Shown: positions 1 to 9,655, counted from the stretch's first letter. The stretch is 64,000 nucleotides of DNA from Ignavibacteriota bacterium (GCA_016708125.1 JADJGF010000001.1:4424001-4488000); one strand, 5' to 3'. Notes: generated by a model from the letters alone, not told the origin. Made by a program: numbers and translations.

Positions 1-126
1 CGGAATTCCTTCACCGGTTGCGGCATCAAGAACTTTGCCCATTATTTTTCCGGTGGATTGCGCAAAATTTACCGAATAAGTTAAAGTGAAAAGTGAAATT
101 AAAAAAAGTAAAAATTTGTTTTTCAT
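1..126 (-). CDS. Secreted protein, N-terminal fragment (carboxypeptidase-regulatory-like start)
   Basis: The ATG is at 124-126 on the minus strand and the gene runs off the window start, so only 42 residues are visible. They form a signal peptide (Lys-Asn-Lys, a Leu/Phe/Ile-rich core, then Asn-Phe-Ala-Gln) followed by GKIMGKVLDAATGEGIP. That last stretch is the usual first strand of a CarboxypepD-regulatory-like beta-sandwich, found at the N-terminus of TonB-dependent receptors and other surface proteins of Bacteroidota. The receptor identity is inference; the signal peptide and domain start are visible. Confidence 0.6.
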   Translation of the reverse strand, partial: MKNKFLLFLISLFTLTYSVNFAQSTGKIMGKVLDAATGEGIP

Positions 127-234
127 AAAATCTCCGGCTCAACTGTAGTTGAATTGAAGTTTGAGTCTTGAAGAAACATATACTCTAAAATATTTCACAA
201 CCAAGAATTATTTCCCGGTTGTGAAAATTGAAAT

Positions 235-2268
235 TTATTTTAAAACCGTCATTTTAATTGATTTGGAAAAATTACCAAACTTCAATTCTGCTAAATAATT
301 TCCGCTTGTAACTTTGCTTCCGTTGTTATTAGTTCCATCCCAAATAATTTGATGATTTCCGTTTTTGTAATTTTGAAAATCAATTAAAGATTTAATTTCT
401 TGACCAAGCATATTATATATTTTTAACGAAATTTGTTTGTCAATTGGCAATGAAAAATTAATTGTCGTAGATGGATTAAACGGATTTGGATAATTTTGCT
501 GCAATTTGTAATCATCCGGAGTAACTATTCCATAAAGATTTTCTTTCAATCCAACTGCCGTTCCGTCATATTCCAAAACTCTAATTGTTTGTCTATAATT
601 ATTAAAAATTTTATAACTTTCATCATTATTTAGAATCCACTGTCCAATACCTGTAGTATCAATCCAATCATAAATATTTATTTCTATTGAATCATAGACA
701 CTTTGTTCTGCTAAAACTATTTCTAAATTTCCGTCTTTATCAAGATCAACGTTATCCGCAAAAATATAGGATGTAAAAGGTGTTTCTTTTTTTATTGTAT
801 CAATAACGGTTGGATCAAATCCAATAGGAGTTTCAACAACTTCCATTGAGTCTGTTCCCGCATATAACGTATCAAGTCTATAAGTTACTTTTCCGTTATG
901 AATATCCCAAGTTGCAAAAACATCTCCACCTTCACCATTATAAACCAAATTCAAATCATAAGAATTGCGTTCTAACAAACTTCCTTCACCTTTATATTGA
1001 ATTGCAACTAAATTTAATCCTGTTCCGCCGCCAGTATAAAGTTCATCTTTCCCATCTTTATTTAAATCACCTTTAACAATAGGCCAAAGTTCAACTGCAG
1101 TTTTTTCCGCTAAAGCGGCAATTTCTGAACTTTTTATAATTTCTGCATAATTTTGAGTTTGAGAATCATTTGTCCAAATGTTTTCACCGGAAGCTGTACT
1201 TGGAAAACTTAAAACTGCAACTGCGTGAGCATTTCCGTATTGAGTACCATAAATTTCATCTTTACCATCGCCATCCACATCGGCAGCGCGAGCACCAAAA
1301 TAACTAACGCCATCAACTGCACAATATTCATGATATACGCCTTTAGCTTTAGCATCAGCATTATCTGTTGCAGTTGGATAAGAATATGAATTTGGTCCAT
1401 TTACTCCTATTGACCAAAAACCATAATTACTCCAGGTATGATTTAAAATTTCTAATTTTCCGTCTCCGTTTATATCACATGGTTCTGCATTCCAAAAAGA
1501 ACCTCCTGCACCCCAATCACCGCCATTAGTTTGTTCCCCTGGCTTTCCACCTTCAATCTTAATAGTCGCAAATCCGGGGTTTCCTGGTGCATAAGTACCA
1601 GTAACAGATAAAATAAGAACATCTTGTCTTGGATCTTCACCGTGAGGAATAATCTCAGTTTTTCCATCACCATCAAAATCATAAACAGTTAATACTTCTC
1701 TATAAGATCTAAAACCTTCACGTCCTCCAGCACCAGCAATTTTGGCTGGTGTAATACCAAATGCTGGTTGGGTTCCCCAACTAGTTCCATCCCATTCAAA
1801 AATAACAATTCTTCCAATTGAACCATCATCATTTTTATAGTAAGCTTGTTCAAAAATTATTTCCTTTTTACCATCTCCGTCACAATCACCAACTTGAATA
1901 AACCGAGGTGTTGATTGAAATCTTGTATGCCCAACATCTGCAGGTTCTGCCATTTTATCTTTTGTAATTACAGGAGATGACCAAATTATCTCTAATAAAG
2001 AATCTTGAACAACCTTTAATACATGTACTCTCCCACCATTAGAATAATCAGTTGCCAAAATTTCTTGATCATCATCGCCATTTATATCAGCTACGATAAC
2101 TCTTCTTACACCCAAATCTGCTGCATATGGGAATAGTGAATCTGCCGGATCTCCCGTACCTGGAACTGTAAAAACTGCCATATTTTTTGTAGCTATCGGA
2201 GTTGTTTGTGCTTGATAAGTTATTGTAGCGGTCAACAAAATAATGTTAAGTAGAAAAAATTTCTTCAT
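235..2268 (-). CDS. Secreted FG-GAP/VCBS-repeat protein with T9SS sorting domain
   Basis: Protein of 677 residues from the ATG at 2268, which I prefer to an upstream in-frame ATG (2379) because it gives a clean signal peptide (MKKFFLLNIILLTATITYQAQ) and has a G-rich ribosome site just before it. The body has many calcium-binding-like repeats of the DxNxDGxxE type (for example DINGDDDQE, DCDGDGKKE, DFDGDGKTE), which is typical of FG-GAP/VCBS beta-propellers. The last 90 residues contain LQQNYPNPFNPSTTI and a beta-sandwich ending in KMTVLK, a T9SS type A sorting domain. It is therefore probably exported across the outer membrane and anchored at or released from the surface. A paralogue lies at 12845-14509. 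Substrate or ligand is unknown. Confidence 0.85.
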   Translation of the reverse strand: MKKFFLLNIILLTATITYQAQTTPIATKNMAVFTVPGTGDPADSLFPYAADLGVRRVIVADINGDDDQEILATDYSNGGRVHVLKVVQDSLLEIIWSSPVITKDKMAEPADVGHTRFQSTPRFIQVGDCDGDGKKEIIFEQAYYKNDDGSIGRIVIFEWDGTSWGTQPAFGITPAKIAGAGGREGFRSYREVLTVYDFDGDGKTEIIPHGEDPRQDVLILSVTGTYAPGNPGFATIKIEGGKPGEQTNGGDWGAGGSFWNAEPCDINGDGKLEILNHTWSNYGFWSIGVNGPNSYSYPTATDNADAKAKGVYHEYCAVDGVSYFGARAADVDGDGKDEIYGTQYGNAHAVAVLSFPSTASGENIWTNDSQTQNYAEIIKSSEIAALAEKTAVELWPIVKGDLNKDGKDELYTGGGTGLNLVAIQYKGEGSLLERNSYDLNLVYNGEGGDVFATWDIHNGKVTYRLDTLYAGTDSMEVVETPIGFDPTVIDTIKKETPFTSYIFADNVDLDKDGNLEIVLAEQSVYDSIEINIYDWIDTTGIGQWILNNDESYKIFNNYRQTIRVLEYDGTAVGLKENLYGIVTPDDYKLQQNYPNPFNPSTTINFSLPIDKQISLKIYNMLGQEIKSLIDFQNYKNGNHQIIWDGTNNNGSKVTSGNYLAELKFGNFSKSIKMTVLK

Positions 2269-2442
2269 AAAGCCCCCAAAATGACTTTGTTTATTATTAT
2301 TTTTATAAAATAAGAAAATACAATCATTTATTTTCTTTTGCAATATTAAAAACCAGAATTGATTTACAACATAAAACATTTTGAATTTTATTCGATATTC
2401 TCTTAATTATTATTCAACTTAAATAAAATTTGTGGAGAAAGA

Positions 2443-3789
2443 ATGTCAACATTGATGGTAAGTGTTTCCGGAATTCGCGGATTAGTTGGTGATGGTTTGG
2501 ATCCGAACACAATTGTAAAATATGCATCAGCATATGCCGATTTTTGCGGTGCCGGAAAAATAGTAATTGGTTCAGATGGAAGAATTTCCGGTAATATGGT
2601 TAAACATACATTAATTGGAACTTTAATTGCAAAAGGCAATGATGTTATAGATATTGGAATTTGTCCAACACCAACAGTTTTATATAATGTTACAAAACTT
2701 GGCGCAGTCGGCGGAATTCAAATTTCCGCAAGTCACAATCCAAATGAATGGAATGCTTTAAAATTGTTGAATTCTAAAGGAGAATTTATGACTCCCGAAG
2801 AAAATAAAATTATGTTGGAAAATTTGGAATCTTCAAACAAGTTTAAGAGATGGAATGAACTTGGGATATTAACTCAATATGATGAAGGATTAAAAAATCA
2901 TTATGAAAATGTTTTAAAATTAGTTGATGTTGATTTAATAAAATCCAAAAAGTTTAAAGTTGTTTTGGATTGTGTAAATGGTGCCGGAAGTTTTATTATG
3001 CCAAAATTTTTAAAAGATTTGGGATGTGAAGTAATAAATATAAATTGTGAGCAAACCGGAATTTTCCCTCGTTTGCCGGAACCAATTCCAGAAAATTTAA
3101 CTGAAACAATGGAATTTGTAAAAGAACAAAATGCGGATTTGGCAATTGTTGTTGATCCGGATGTTGATAGATTAGTTTTAATTACAGATAAAGGCGAACC
3201 GTTTATTGAGGAAAATACAATTACACTTTCTGCAAAACACGTTCTATCAAAAACAAAAGGAAATGTTGTAGTAAATTTATCAACAACTAGAGCAATTGAT
3301 GACGTTGCTTCTGTGCAAGGTTGCAAAGTTTTTAGATCTCCGGTCGGCGAAGCTAATGTTGTAAAACTTATGAAAGAAGTTAATGCAGTAATCGGCGGTG
3401 AAGGAAGCGGCGGAGTAATTTATCCCGAACTTCATTATGGAAGAGATGCTTTGGTTGGAACTGTTTTAACTCTTGAACATTTGGCGGAACAAAACAAAAA
3501 ACTTTCTCAAATAAAAGATGAATTACCAAAATATTTTATTGCGAAGAAAAAAATAGAATTGGGAAATGTTAATCCGGATAAAGTTGTTGAGCAGATAAAA
3601 GAAAAATATAAAAACGAAAAAATAAATACGGATGACGGTTTGAGAATTGATTTTGAAAGTCACTGGGTTCATTTTAGAAAATCAAATACGGAACCGATTA
3701 TTAGATGTATTGCGGAAGCAAAAACTGAGGAAGAAGCTAATTTATTTATCGATAAATATTTTAGTGAAATTAAAGAATTGATGAAATAA
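2443..3789 (+). CDS. glmM: Phosphohexomutase (phosphoglucosamine mutase / phosphomannomutase family)
   Basis: Protein of 448 residues with the four hallmarks of alpha-D-phosphohexomutases. The phosphoserine loop SASHNP has Ser97, the Mg-binding loop DPDVDR is at 238-243, the sugar-binding GEGSGG loop is at 319-324, and the C-terminal phosphate-binding RKSNTEP is near 421. The ATG follows GGAGAAAGA, a good ribosome site. The family interconverts hexose 6- and 1-phosphates. Members of this length in Bacteroidota are usually annotated as GlmM (glucosamine-6-P to glucosamine-1-P for peptidoglycan), but sequence alone does not separate GlmM from phosphomannomutase/phosphoglucomutase. It is transcribed convergently with the gene at 3887-4792. 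Confidence 0.85.
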   Translation: MSTLMVSVSGIRGLVGDGLDPNTIVKYASAYADFCGAGKIVIGSDGRISGNMVKHTLIGTLIAKGNDVIDIGICPTPTVLYNVTKLGAVGGIQISASHNPNEWNALKLLNSKGEFMTPEENKIMLENLESSNKFKRWNELGILTQYDEGLKNHYENVLKLVDVDLIKSKKFKVVLDCVNGAGSFIMPKFLKDLGCEVININCEQTGIFPRLPEPIPENLTETMEFVKEQNADLAIVVDPDVDRLVLITDKGEPFIEENTITLSAKHVLSKTKGNVVVNLSTTRAIDDVASVQGCKVFRSPVGEANVVKLMKEVNAVIGGEGSGGVIYPELHYGRDALVGTVLTLEHLAEQNKKLSQIKDELPKYFIAKKKIELGNVNPDKVVEQIKEKYKNEKINTDDGLRIDFESHWVHFRKSNTEPIIRCIAEAKTEEEANLFIDKYFSEIKELMK

Positions 3790-3798
3790 AACTTTGTG

Positions 3799-3886
3799 TT
3801 TTTTGTGAAGAATTTCTCTGTGATCTTTGTGGTAAATTTTCCTTTAACCACAAAGAACACTAAGTAAATACACAGAGGACACAAAA
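3799..3886. terminator. Nested inverted repeats between convergent genes
   Basis: Three nested pairs of inverted repeats lie between two stop codons: TTTTGTG/CACAAAA (outer), CTCTGTG/CACAGAG, and CTTTGTGGT (3825-3833) with ACCACAAAG (3847-3855). They are consistent with a bidirectional terminator. Termination activity is inferred from position and pairing. Confidence 0.5.
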
Positions 3887-4792
3887 CTAATTTAATCTTT
3901 GCCGCTTCTTAAAAAAACTCATTAATGAATTATCATACGAAGAAGTTGTATCAATCAAATTATAATCATAACCAAGTTTTGTACAACCGTTTTTTATTTC
4001 ATTCAAATAATTCTGCATTGAATCATAATAAGATTTTTGAATTTGAATAGGCTGAGTTGTAAGTTCTTCTTTCGTTTCAATATCAACAAATATTGAATCA
4101 TTCCTAAAATTAAAATTTATTTCAGTCGGATCTAAAACGTGAAAAATTATAACTTCATTTTTTTTGAAATAAAATTTCTTCAGCGAATTTAATATTTCTT
4201 TCGGATCATCTAAAAAATCCGAAATTAAAATTACTAATCCCCGTTTTGTAATTTTTTCCGCAATAGAATTTATTGAATCGGAAGTTTTAGTTTCACTATT
4301 CGGAGAAAATTTTTCAATCTCAGTTAAAAGTTGTGTTAAATAAGTTCTTTTAGATTTTGGAGATAAATAACTTTTCAACTCGCTTGAATATAAAGCCAAT
4401 CCAACTGCATCTTGCTGTTTAAGAAGAAGATAAATAAAACTTGCGGCTAAAACTTTTGCATATTCAAATTTGGAAATCTCACTTTCATTTTTGTAATCCA
4501 TTGATTTACTTGTATCAAGAATTACATGAGCTAAAAGATTTGTTTCTTCTTCATATTGTTTGATAAAATATTTTTCACTTTTTGCAAAAACTTTCCAATC
4601 TAAATTTTTGATTGAATCGCCTTGCATATAAGGTCGGTGCTGACTAAACTCAACACTAAAACCGTGGTAGGGACTTTTATGATAACCAACCATAAAACCT
4701 TCCACCACAGTTCGTGCTTTTAGTTCAAGAGTTTTTAATTTTGCAATTACGGAAGGATTTAAAAGTTTAGAAAAATCATTCTGCTTTTTCAT
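3887..4792 (-). CDS. DUF58 domain protein (von Willebrand A-like)
   Basis: Protein of 301 residues without signal peptide or membrane segment. Near residue 65 it has the DUF58 hallmark (a GDSIKNLDWKVFAKSE stretch), and near residue 92 an ILDTSKSM motif, a vWA-type metal-binding DxSxS site. Such proteins are usually encoded beside MoxR AAA ATPases and vWA membrane proteins in the BatA-E type stress operons, but no MoxR gene is visible here. The stop lies 6 nt before the next gene's region on the same strand (TPR lipoprotein upstream at 4799-5302), so the two are probably co-transcribed. Confidence 0.85.
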   Translation of the reverse strand: MKKQNDFSKLLNPSVIAKLKTLELKARTVVEGFMVGYHKSPYHGFSVEFSQHRPYMQGDSIKNLDWKVFAKSEKYFIKQYEEETNLLAHVILDTSKSMDYKNESEISKFEYAKVLAASFIYLLLKQQDAVGLALYSSELKSYLSPKSKRTYLTQLLTEIEKFSPNSETKTSDSINSIAEKITKRGLVILISDFLDDPKEILNSLKKFYFKKNEVIIFHVLDPTEINFNFRNDSIFVDIETKEELTTQPIQIQKSYYDSMQNYLNEIKNGCTKLGYDYNLIDTTSSYDNSLMSFFKKRQRLN

Positions 4793-4798
4793 TAATTT

Positions 4799-5302
4799 TT
4801 ACAAAACATTATTATTTCTTAAAACATCTTCCGGCGATTTGCCTAAATTTTTTAATTCCATTTGTGCATCATCTGCTAAATCACCATTTGGATATTTTTC
4901 CAAATACATTTTGTAATTTTTTTCTGCTTTGGGAAAATTTTTAATTTCGTTGGCAAGAATAAACGCCGACATAAAAATTGAACTTTCCGCTAAAGGTGAA
5001 TTGGGATACTTTTCAAAAATTATTTGATACGTGTCAACCGCTTTATTTAACGATTCCATAGGTTTTACATTTTTTATAACTTGACCTTGGTAAAGTTTTG
5101 CAATTTCAAATAATGAAGAATCTGCAACTCCGCTTTCCGGAAATTTATTTACAACTTCTTCAAATTTAACAACCGCTTCATCATACTTTGCGGAAGCAAT
5201 TAAACTTTTCGCTTCGTTAAAAATTTGTTTTTCATTTTCACTGCTGCAAAATGTAAATGCAAATAATAAAAATAAAATAATTACACTTTTTATAGATTTC
5301 AT
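4799..5302 (-). CDS. TPR-repeat outer-membrane lipoprotein
   Basis: Protein of 167 residues. A short signal sequence ends in a lipobox-like FAFTFC, so Cys19 is the likely lipidation site. The remainder is tetratricopeptide-like (AKYDEAVVKFEEVVNKFPES, then NAVDTYQIIFEKYPNSPLAESS and AEKNYKMYLEKYPNGDLADDA). This resembles the BamD/YbgF class of periplasm-facing TPR lipoproteins, though it is shorter than BamD (about 245 residues), so a role in outer-membrane assembly is only suggested. It is 6 nt upstream of the DUF58 gene on the same strand. Confidence 0.7.
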   Translation of the reverse strand: MKSIKSVIILFLLFAFTFCSSENEKQIFNEAKSLIASAKYDEAVVKFEEVVNKFPESGVADSSLFEIAKLYQGQVIKNVKPMESLNKAVDTYQIIFEKYPNSPLAESSIFMSAFILANEIKNFPKAEKNYKMYLEKYPNGDLADDAQMELKNLGKSPEDVLRNNNVL

Positions 5303-5386
5303 AAATATTTCCCTAAATGAATTTGTTAACCAAAAAAAAATTATGGATTGAATGTTATTAAAGTTTTGAATTTTATAAAAGGAAAA

Positions 5387-6346
5387 TCAATTTGCAATTT
5401 TATCTTTTGCTGAAGTGTTTTTAGAATTATGATTTAAATTATTTTTCAATTTTTCATCAGAATTTCCGGCAAATTCTATTAACAGCATATTTGCGCCGAC
5501 TTCAAATAATTGTTTTTTTTCATTTCTATCAAAAAAATCGATTGAATCTGAAATTATAATTTCTGATTTTCTTAGAATAATTCTGGTAATTGCAATAAAT
5601 TTTAACATCAAAGAAATTTCAACTTTAGAAATATTTTGAAATTTTGAATAATATTGCGGAACAAAAGGAGTGTTAAAAACCAATTCCGGCTCAATAGATT
5701 TAAGCAAAAGTAAATCGTTTACCAAATCTGCTTTTGTTTGATTTGGAAGCCCGACAATATTTCCCGTGCAAATTTTGTAGCCTAATCTTTTCAAATATTT
5801 TAAATGATTTAATCTATCTTCAAGCTTGTTGTTTTTGTTAAAGAAAGAAAAACTATTTGTGTTTGATGAATTAAATTTGAGCAAATAAAAATCGGCTCCG
5901 GCAAATTTCCAAGCTCTGTATTCATCAAAACATCTTTGCAATAAATGCAGCGTAATTTGAACATCGTGATCTTTTTTAATCTTATAAATTAAATACGAAA
6001 TCATATCCGAATCGTAATAACTATCAGAACCGGATTGTAAAATTATATTTGTTACATCTTTGCTTATTATTTCTTTTATTTTTACAAGAATTTCATCTGG
6101 AGAAAGTCTAAATCGCGGAGTTGAAATATTGTCTTCCCTTAACTCGCAATAAAGACAATTATTTTCGCAATTGTTTGAAAACTGAATTGATGCAATTTTA
6201 TTTTTGAATCTTCCTAAATAAAGTTCTTTTACTGCGCGAGATTTTTCAAAAAGAATGGAAAAATCTTCTTTTTCTTCCAAATTTAGGAGAAAGAAAATTT
6301 CTTCTTGCGAAATTTCATTTTTATTTAAGATTTCTAATAAATTCAT
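5387..6346 (-). CDS. Radical SAM protein, BioB/HydE-like
   Basis: Protein of 319 residues. The cluster-binding motif CENNCLYC (CxxxCxxC) is near residue 59, followed by RFRLSPDEIL and an ILQSGSDSYYD stretch that resembles the SAM-binding region of the biotin synthase/HydE/PylB group. A GNIVGLPNQT stretch in the second half matches the later SAM-contact strand. The protein presumably binds a [4Fe-4S] cluster and cleaves SAM. The precise product cannot be read from sequence: HydE ([FeFe]-hydrogenase maturation), biotin synthase and a paralogue of unknown substrate are all possible. No hydrogenase or biotin genes are adjacent. Confidence 0.7.
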   Translation of the reverse strand: MNLLEILNKNEISQEEIFFLLNLEEKEDFSILFEKSRAVKELYLGRFKNKIASIQFSNNCENNCLYCELREDNISTPRFRLSPDEILVKIKEIISKDVTNIILQSGSDSYYDSDMISYLIYKIKKDHDVQITLHLLQRCFDEYRAWKFAGADFYLLKFNSSNTNSFSFFNKNNKLEDRLNHLKYLKRLGYKICTGNIVGLPNQTKADLVNDLLLLKSIEPELVFNTPFVPQYYSKFQNISKVEISLMLKFIAITRIILRKSEIIISDSIDFFDRNEKKQLFEVGANMLLIEFAGNSDEKLKNNLNHNSKNTSAKDKIAN

Positions 6347-6760
6347 TTTTATTTAGCAAATTTTATGCTTAGTAAAAACATCAAGAAATATACCACATAA
6401 TTGATTTGTCTGATTTAGTTTATCAAACTTTTTAGATTATGAATTTTGTGCAAATTATTTTTCCGATGAAAATATTTCCAGAAACGTTTTTAAAAATTAA
6501 AAATTTAATTGATTTCTGTTTTTCGATAAGAATATTTCGTTTTCGGCTAAAAATAATATTCTTTTTCTGTGGATTAATGAATTGAAAATATTACTCTAAA
6601 GTTTTACAAAATTTTTATTAATTGAAATGAAAATAATTTTTGTGTGAAATTTGAGATTTGGCTTGTGAAAATTATTTGTTTATTTCCTAAAAGAGAGAAT
6701 TTTAGATAGTTAATCTTTTTTAATTAAGAAAATTAGGACAAACTTATACTAAAACATTTT
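6347..6760. other. Non-coding AT-rich gap
   Basis: About 410 bases upstream of the radical SAM gene, very AT-rich, with stop codons in every frame. I see no RNA gene, repeat or convincing promoter motif in it. Confidence 0.6.
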
Positions 6761-7702
6761 TTAAATAACTGCGTTTTCGGTTAATTCAACAAAACATTTT
6801 GTTGCATTTAAATTGCAATTTACGCCAAACGGAATTGTTAAATTTTCTTTAATATGTCCGTGATTAAAACTATAAATTACCGGAATTTTTAATTTTGCAA
6901 AATAATTTTCAATAACTTCGTTTAAAGAAATTGCGTTTTCTTCGGATTTTTTTTCATAACAATCAACAAATCTGCCTAAAATAATTCCTTTAACTTCTTT
7001 AAAAATATTTGCCAATTTGAGCTGATTTAACATTCTATCAACTCTGTAAGGTTCTTCGCCGATTTCTTCAATCAGCAAAATTGAATCTTTAAAACTTGGT
7101 AAATATTCGGTTCCCATTAACGAAATTAAAAGAGATAAATTTCCGCCGATAATTTTTCCTTCGCCTCTTCCGGAATTTAGAACAAAGAATTTTTCATCCC
7201 TTGGATTGTGAAGTTTACCAATTTTTTTTGTCGATGTTAAAACTTTCCAAAAATTTTCTTCGGCAAATTCATTTATTTCACCGGAAAAATCACTTGCAAC
7301 CATTGGTCCGGCAAAAGTTACAAGTCCGGTTTTCTTAAAAATTGATAATTGCAAAGCTGTAATATCGCTGTAACCAACAAATATTTTGGGATTTTTTTTA
7401 ATAATATCAAAATTGATTTTGTTAAGTAATCTTCCGGAACCATAACCTCCACGAACGGAAAAAATTGCCTTTACTTCTTTATCTTCAAACATTTCATGAA
7501 AATCACTCAATCTTTCTTCATCGGTTCCGGCTAAATATCCGTGTTTTTTACCAACATTTTTACCGATTTTAGTTCTGTAACCAATTTTTTCTAAATAATT
7601 TATTCCTCGATTTATTGCTTCAAGATCATTTGGAGTTGATGCGGGAGAAATTATTCCGATTAAGTCGTTTTTCTGTAATTTTTTTGGTTTTATAGTTTTC
7701 AT
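6761..7702 (-). CDS. Muramoyltetrapeptide (L,D-) carboxypeptidase, peptidase family S66
   Basis: Protein of 313 residues with the S66 catalytic layout: nucleophile in GYSDITAL (Ser112), the acidic EEIGEEPYR region (Glu212/213) and the histidine in FNHGH (His281/283). The early SVRGGYGSGRLL loop is also typical. Family members remove the terminal D-alanine from muropeptide tetrapeptides in the cytoplasm during peptidoglycan recycling; some (MccF) cleave microcin C-like compounds instead. No signal peptide is present. The gene stands alone, with about 250 non-coding bases on its downstream side. Confidence 0.85.
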   Translation of the reverse strand: MKTIKPKKLQKNDLIGIISPASTPNDLEAINRGINYLEKIGYRTKIGKNVGKKHGYLAGTDEERLSDFHEMFEDKEVKAIFSVRGGYGSGRLLNKINFDIIKKNPKIFVGYSDITALQLSIFKKTGLVTFAGPMVASDFSGEINEFAEENFWKVLTSTKKIGKLHNPRDEKFFVLNSGRGEGKIIGGNLSLLISLMGTEYLPSFKDSILLIEEIGEEPYRVDRMLNQLKLANIFKEVKGIILGRFVDCYEKKSEENAISLNEVIENYFAKLKIPVIYSFNHGHIKENLTIPFGVNCNLNATKCFVELTENAVI

Positions 7703-7958
7703 ACATTTCTTTTAAAAAATTTGTTGAATATATAAAAACTTAAACCTTTTTGCAAAATTTGATTTCAGTTATCAAATTAAAAAATATGAAAACCTCTAAA
7801 ATTCCAAATGGCAAAAAACAAATTTTAAATAAACCTTAAATAACAAAATTCAAAGAAAATACATGAATTTTCATAGAATTTGGTTTTTGATTTTTAGAAT
7901 TTATTTGTTATTTGGAACTTGTTGTTTGAGATTTTAGTGATGTCTAAATTTTGGTTTT

Positions 7959-8762
7959 TCACAAAATTAAATCTGTTCTTCCCCAATCCGTAAATTTCTG
8001 AGTAATAAAATTCAGAACAAATTCATGCTGTTCGTTTCCGTTTCCTTCAACATTAATTGGTTTTCCAAACTCAAAATGTACTTTTTTGGCGGGATCAATT
8101 TTACCGAATTCTTTAACCAATTTTCCATTTCCCCAAGCATCCGTAATTAAAGCCAAGGGAATAACGGGAACATTATTTTTCTTAGCCAATTTTACTCCGA
8201 GCGAGTTGAACGAAGATTTATCAAAATATGAAGTTCTTGTTTTTTGAGGGAAAATAATTACTGATCTTCCCTTTTGAAGATTTTCCGAGCCTTCATCCAT
8301 TACAATTTTTAAATCTTCACGCGGATTTGTTCTTCCAACAATTATTGGATGTCGCGCAGCTGCAACCGGTCCGAATAATGGAAAATCTACAAGTTCTTTT
8401 TTTATTACGTAAACAACACTTTTTACCGGCTGAATAAATGAAGGCAAAAGTAAAGTTTCCAGCGTGCTCATATGATTTCCAATAATTACAGCCGGACCAT
8501 CAAAACTTGTTATATTTTTCATCCCTTTTACACTTACTTTTATTCCGACACTTTCTGCGGCGCGCAAAACTGCTATAGAAGATGCAACCCAATTATATCT
8601 ATCGTAAATTTTCTTTTTTGTCTGCCCGTTTGAAAATTTTACAACTTTTATAAGTCGGAAATAAAACAATAATGATGAAAACAACGGAATCTTGATTTGG
8701 GGATCAGTTTGATATATATCTGAATTTGGAAGAATTTCCGGATAATATGAATAGTTTTTCAT
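7959..8762 (-). CDS. 1-acyl-sn-glycerol-3-phosphate acyltransferase-like protein (PlsC family)
   Basis: Protein of 267 residues with acyltransferase block I as NHMSTLE (Asn96-His97, with Glu102 replacing the usual Asp of the HX4D motif) and block III as a FPQKTRT region near 171. Members transfer an acyl chain to lysophosphatidic acid or related acceptors at the inner membrane. The HX4E variant and the missing typical FPEGTRS wording mean the acceptor is uncertain; a lysophospholipid or ornithine-lipid acyltransferase is possible. The gene is transcribed away from the tRNA cluster. Confidence 0.75.
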   Translation of the reverse strand: MKNYSYYPEILPNSDIYQTDPQIKIPLFSSLLFYFRLIKVVKFSNGQTKKKIYDRYNWVASSIAVLRAAESVGIKVSVKGMKNITSFDGPAVIIGNHMSTLETLLLPSFIQPVKSVVYVIKKELVDFPLFGPVAAARHPIIVGRTNPREDLKIVMDEGSENLQKGRSVIIFPQKTRTSYFDKSSFNSLGVKLAKKNNVPVIPLALITDAWGNGKLVKEFGKIDPAKKVHFEFGKPINVEGNGNEQHEFVLNFITQKFTDWGRTDLIL

Positions 8763-8867
8763 TTTTTATTCCATCTAAAAATTGAAGTGTAATTTTATAA
8801 AAAATTTTGAAAATGAAAAGAATAAATGTTAGAGACTTCTGAAATATTCAAAATATCATTCTCGTGA

Positions 8868-8883
8868 TCCGTTAGCTAACGGA
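8868..8883. repeat. 16-bp perfect palindrome TCCGTTAGCTAACGGA
   Basis: Same palindrome family (TCCGTYAGCTRACGGA) as found inside five of the attC-like sites of the cassette array at 36919, 38800, 45661, 52206 and 58104. Here it lies in a core intergenic region, so it is a dispersed small element and not a fixed part of the sites. Confidence 0.7.
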
Positions 8884-8993
8884 CGGGAATTTATTGAATT
8901 CTCTCTGGATTCCTACTTTCGTGGGAATGACAAGTACCTTTAATTTAATTTTTTAGAAGTTTCTGACAGTAAGAATTTTGGATTTGTAGAAAA

Positions 8994-9022
8994 TAAAAAA
9001 GCCTTGAAAAATTCAAGGCTTT
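8994..9022 (-). terminator. Rho-independent terminator of the tRNA cluster
   Basis: On the minus strand, GCCTTGAA and TTCAAGGC form a stem followed by a T-run, directly after tRNA-Glu. The stem is also flanked by Ts on the plus side. Confidence 0.75.
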
Positions 9023-9026
9023 TAAG

Positions 9027-9098
9027 TGACCCCAAGGGGATTCGAACCCCTATTACCGCCGTGAAAGGGCGAGGTCCTAACCATTAGACGATGGGGCC
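9027..9098 (-). tRNA. tRNA-Glu (anticodon TTC)
   Basis: Full cloverleaf on the minus strand: acceptor GGCCCCA pairs with TGGGGTC, anticodon loop CTTTCAC, T-loop GTTCGAATC. No encoded CCA. It is the last of four tandem minus-strand tRNAs. Confidence 0.93.
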
Positions 9099-9112
9099 AA
9101 AAAACTTTTTTT

Positions 9113-9187
9113 GGGTGAACGATGGGATTTGAACCCATGACCTTCTGGGCCACAACCAGACGCTCTAACCAGCTGAGCTACGCCCAC
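9113..9187 (-). tRNA. tRNA-His (anticodon GTG)
   Basis: Cloverleaf on the minus strand with acceptor GTGGGCG including the extra G at position -1 that is diagnostic of tRNA-His, anticodon loop TTGTGGC and T-loop GTTCAAATC. Confidence 0.93.
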
Positions 9188-9253
9188 CATGAAAATGCTC
9201 ATTTAATTAGAACCAAAATACAAAATTAAATTTTGAATTCTAATTTTTTCATG

Positions 9254-9327
9254 TACGCCCGAGTGGAATCGAACCACTAACCTACAGCTTAGAAGGCTGT
9301 TGCTCTATCCGATTGAGCTACGGGCGC
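9254..9327 (-). tRNA. tRNA-Arg (anticodon TCT)
   Basis: Minus-strand cloverleaf: acceptor GCGCCCG pairs with CGGGCGT, anticodon loop CTTCTAA, T-loop GTTCGATTC. It reads AGA codons, which should be common in such an AT-rich genome. Confidence 0.93.
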
Positions 9328-9357
9328 ATACAGTAAACTAAGCATGTTGCTCGATTG

Positions 9358-9432
9358 TCGGGGCGGCGGGATTCGAACCTGCGACCTCCTGCTCCCAAAG
9401 CAGGCGCGCTAACCGGACTACGCTACGCCCCG
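9358..9432 (-). tRNA. tRNA-Pro (anticodon TGG)
   Basis: Minus-strand cloverleaf: acceptor CGGGGCG pairs with CGCCCCG, anticodon loop TTTGGGA, T-loop GTTCGAATC. It is the promoter-proximal member of the four-tRNA transcript. Confidence 0.93.
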
Positions 9433-9655
9433 ATTATTGCCCATAAAAATTTTTTGCAATATTTAAAGAACACCAAAAAATTAAGAAGCTAAATTTATAT
9501 GTTTATAACTTTAATGTCAATTCAAGAAATAAATTTTTACAATTATAATTTTATCTTCATATCTTTGATTTACTAATTATTCTGTAACTTTTTTTAGATT
9601 TTTACTAAACTCTATAATCTAAAATTAAAATCGAACAATTTTTCAGATAAATTTA

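Noticed and set aside
846..1076. Plus-strand frame inside the FG-GAP gene
   Set aside because: It is a shadow of the minus-strand gene, with low-complexity Leu/His composition and no ribosome site.
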